A stretch of 64,000 nt of DNA. It comes from Desertivirga arenae. Its GTDB lineage: Bacteria > Bacteroidota > Bacteroidia > Sphingobacteriales > Sphingobacteriaceae. This document shows, one piece after another, positions 62,780-64,000 of the stretch. Within the stretch, counting starts at the first letter, position 1; every line of letters begins with the position of its first letter. A model generated the notes under the pieces. The model was given only the letters and a program-made list of their open reading frames with translations, did not search any database and was not told the DNA's origin. The stretch lies in contig NZ_JAFEWE010000008.1 of assembly GCF_017355785.1 (NCBI RefSeq), forward strand, positions 1-64,000, read 5' to 3'. A program made the position numbers and the translations under genes.

Positions 62780-62968
62780 GTGGAATACTTATTTTGTTTG
62801 TGGGAGGAATTGAGATTACTGCATGGAAATTTAAGCGATATTATACTAACGGACTCAAATCTGATTGATTTAAATCTTTTCTATCAATTTCAGTTAGATC
62901 CTGAGGCCTGTTATCGTGCAGCTTTTACTGTCATAACCGACGAGATTTGTTATAAGAGAGAAAAATAA
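62780..62968 (+). pseudogene. N-terminal GNAT acetyltransferase remnant
   Basis: The frame (GTG start) shows LFYQFQLDPEACYRAAFT, the well-known opening of a GNAT subfamily, and stops 15 residues later. The rest of the family (about 120 residues, with the acetyl-CoA loop) is missing. It is a truncated copy lying just before the VOC gene. Confidence 0.65.
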
Positions 62969-62987
62969 AATTTAATAGATTTTACCT

Positions 62988-63344
62988 ATGCTAATAGAAA
63001 TACATCCTAAATTACCGATGCGAAATAAGGAAGTAACGAAAGATTACTATGTCAGGCAACTGGGATTTCGACTTTTGGGTGACCGGGACTTTGATGGTTA
63101 TTTGATGGTTTTAAAGGATAATATCCAGATTCATTTTTTCGAATACAAAGATTTGGAACCGGGTGAAAACTATGGACAAGTGTATATCCGGACAAACAAT
63201 ATTGATGGACTTTATAATGCTTTATTAGACAAGGGCGTTTCGATTCATCCAAACGGTCCCTTAGAAACCAAGCCATGGGGACAAAGGGAATTCTCGCTCT
63301 TAGATCCGGATAATAATTTGCTAACTTTTGGTCAAACCATTTAA
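62988..63344 (+). CDS. VOC-family (bleomycin-resistance/glyoxalase-like) protein
   Basis: 118 residues, one VOC domain built from two beta-alpha-beta-beta-beta units (TKDYYVRQLGFRLLGDRDFD, LMVLKDNIQIHFFEYKDLEP, then GQREFSLLDPDNNLLTFGQ). Such proteins bind small hydrophobic drugs or metabolites, and a dimer makes the binding cleft. Substrate unknown. The next gene starts 7 bp after the stop. Confidence 0.92.
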   Translation: MLIEIHPKLPMRNKEVTKDYYVRQLGFRLLGDRDFDGYLMVLKDNIQIHFFEYKDLEPGENYGQVYIRTNNIDGLYNALLDKGVSIHPNGPLETKPWGQREFSLLDPDNNLLTFGQTI

Positions 63345-63351
63345 AACTGCA

Positions 63352-63945
63352 ATGAAAAGTGTATCTAAATTCTCTTTTTCCTCAATAAGTACTTTTGCTC
63401 TACTTGGTCTTGCCTTGCTTTTGATGTTTAGTCCTGATGCTAAAAGTTGGACTATCCAGGGATTAATGTCTATTGGCTTTTTCCAACCTGGTATTAAGCC
63501 GGATCAGGTATTATTGAGGGAGCCGGGATTAGAGGTTTCCTTTAAAAATGGAAGAAATGAAATAGTAAGATTATCAGATCTTAAAGGGAAAGTGGTATTT
63601 ATAAATTTCTGGGCTACGTGGTGTCCTCCCTGTATTGCCGAGATGCCCACGATCAATCGGCTGTCTGCCCGGCTAAGTGAAAATAGTAGTATTATCTTCC
63701 TGATGGTGGATGTAGATGGGAATTATAAAAAGGCGCAGAAGTTTATGGTTCGAAAGAACTTTAACCTTCCAGTTTACACTGCCGATAGTTCTATCCCTGA
63801 AGAAATGTTAGACGGTTCTATTCCCAGCACAGTTATCTTGGATAAATCTGGAAACCTTGTTTTCAAGCATACTGGAGCGGGCGATTTTTCAAGTAAAAAA
63901 GTGGAGGAGTTTTTATTAAGCCTAAGTGAAGCAAAAGTTCGATAA
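63352..63945 (+). CDS. TlpA-type thiol-disulfide oxidoreductase
   Basis: 197 residues from the ATG at 63352; an upstream TTG overlapping the VOC gene is less likely. A single N-terminal helix (about 10-27) anchors it in the inner membrane, and the thioredoxin domain has WCPPC (FINFWATWCPPCIAEMPTIN) and the cis-proline loop SIPSTVILD. It likely reduces or oxidises thiols in the periplasm, perhaps for cytochrome maturation. It is 7 bp after the VOC gene. Confidence 0.92.
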   Translation: MKSVSKFSFSSISTFALLGLALLLMFSPDAKSWTIQGLMSIGFFQPGIKPDQVLLREPGLEVSFKNGRNEIVRLSDLKGKVVFINFWATWCPPCIAEMPTINRLSARLSENSSIIFLMVDVDGNYKKAQKFMVRKNFNLPVYTADSSIPEEMLDGSIPSTVILDKSGNLVFKHTGAGDFSSKKVEEFLLSLSEAKVR

Positions 63946-64000
63946 TAAGAACATAATAACAATTACTTGGAATTCTATCTTTTAAAAAGCTCTTCGATCT
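63946..64000. other. Window end, sequence resembling a sequencing adapter
   Basis: The last 12 bases are GCTCTTCGATCT, one deletion away from the 3' end of the common Illumina adapter GCTCTTCCGATCT. The preceding 45 bp hold no gene. This could be coincidence or an untrimmed contig end. Confidence 0.35.

Noticed and set aside
1-64000. tRNA, rRNA, CRISPR array, SusC/SusD pair, prophage or intact IS
   Set aside because: Looked for cloverleaf-like ends, regular repeats, TonB-dependent receptor pairs and transposase motifs; none was found.

Overview
The window reads as a stretch of a Bacteroidota chromosome, most likely Sphingobacteriales (Pedobacter-like; this placement is inference). The supporting signs are -7 promoter boxes of the form TAnnTTTG, almost no Shine-Dalgarno sequences, lipoprotein signals of the Bacteroidota style, GH92 and GH43 glycosidases, a bbp2-type porin inside a kdp operon, and tiny leader distances. 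No tRNA, rRNA, CRISPR array, integrase or intact insertion sequence was seen.

Layout. 0.3-8.5 kb (minus strand): a heavy-metal efflux locus, response regulator - histidine kinase - operator - czcC - czcB - czcA, with four ATTAAA boxes at an exact 11-bp period in front of czcC. 8.7-11.5 kb (minus): a small secreted protein with three KGPxYKN repeats and a second, NarL-type two-component pair. 11.5-21.6 kb: an accessory-looking run of small lipoproteins, membrane proteins and unknowns, with a carboxypeptidase-regulatory-domain/hydrolase fusion, an L,D-transpeptidase, an RDD protein and a decayed GNAT gene. 22-26.6 kb: sbcDC and a DUF3606 micro-gene. 26.6-27.5 kb: an ArsR-type repressor with its SRPBCC partner and two perfect GCAAG-N6-CTTGC operators. 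27.7-33 kb: a GH92 mannosidase, two small unknowns and a multi-PAS histidine kinase. 33.2-37.5 kb: a polyprenyl-phosphate sugar locus (HAD phosphatase, UbiA-type transferase, GtrA, and a divergent GT-C glycosyltransferase) that ends in a 31-residue glycine-tailed peptide. 37.5-38.5 kb: a LuxR-type regulator with a degenerate receiver domain.

39.3-50 kb is a kdp potassium-uptake region of Bacteroidota type: sigma-54 activator, 27-residue micro-ORF, kdpF, kdpA, kdpB, kdpC, porin, a KdpD input module without its kinase, and a separate histidine kinase. It is followed by a candidate sigma-54 promoter that drives a short RNA ending in a strong terminator. 50-64 kb holds AraC regulators, DUF983, a decay zone (broken DUF1348 and histidine-kinase genes), an acyltransferase, a PhyH oxygenase, GH43, an ECF sigma factor with a membrane partner, an aldo/keto reductase, a CHAD protein, an orphan ABC ATPase, a Nei/Fpg glycosylase, a two-hairpin small-RNA candidate, a VOC protein and a TlpA-type thioredoxin.

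The main themes are signal transduction (four sensor kinases and several regulators), ion homeostasis (metal efflux, K+ uptake) and envelope glycan work. The items most worth following up are the 31-residue peptide in the polyprenyl-sugar operon, the sigma-54 small RNA beside kdp, a two-copy minus-strand small-RNA family, and the well-formed operators of the czc and arsR-type genes.
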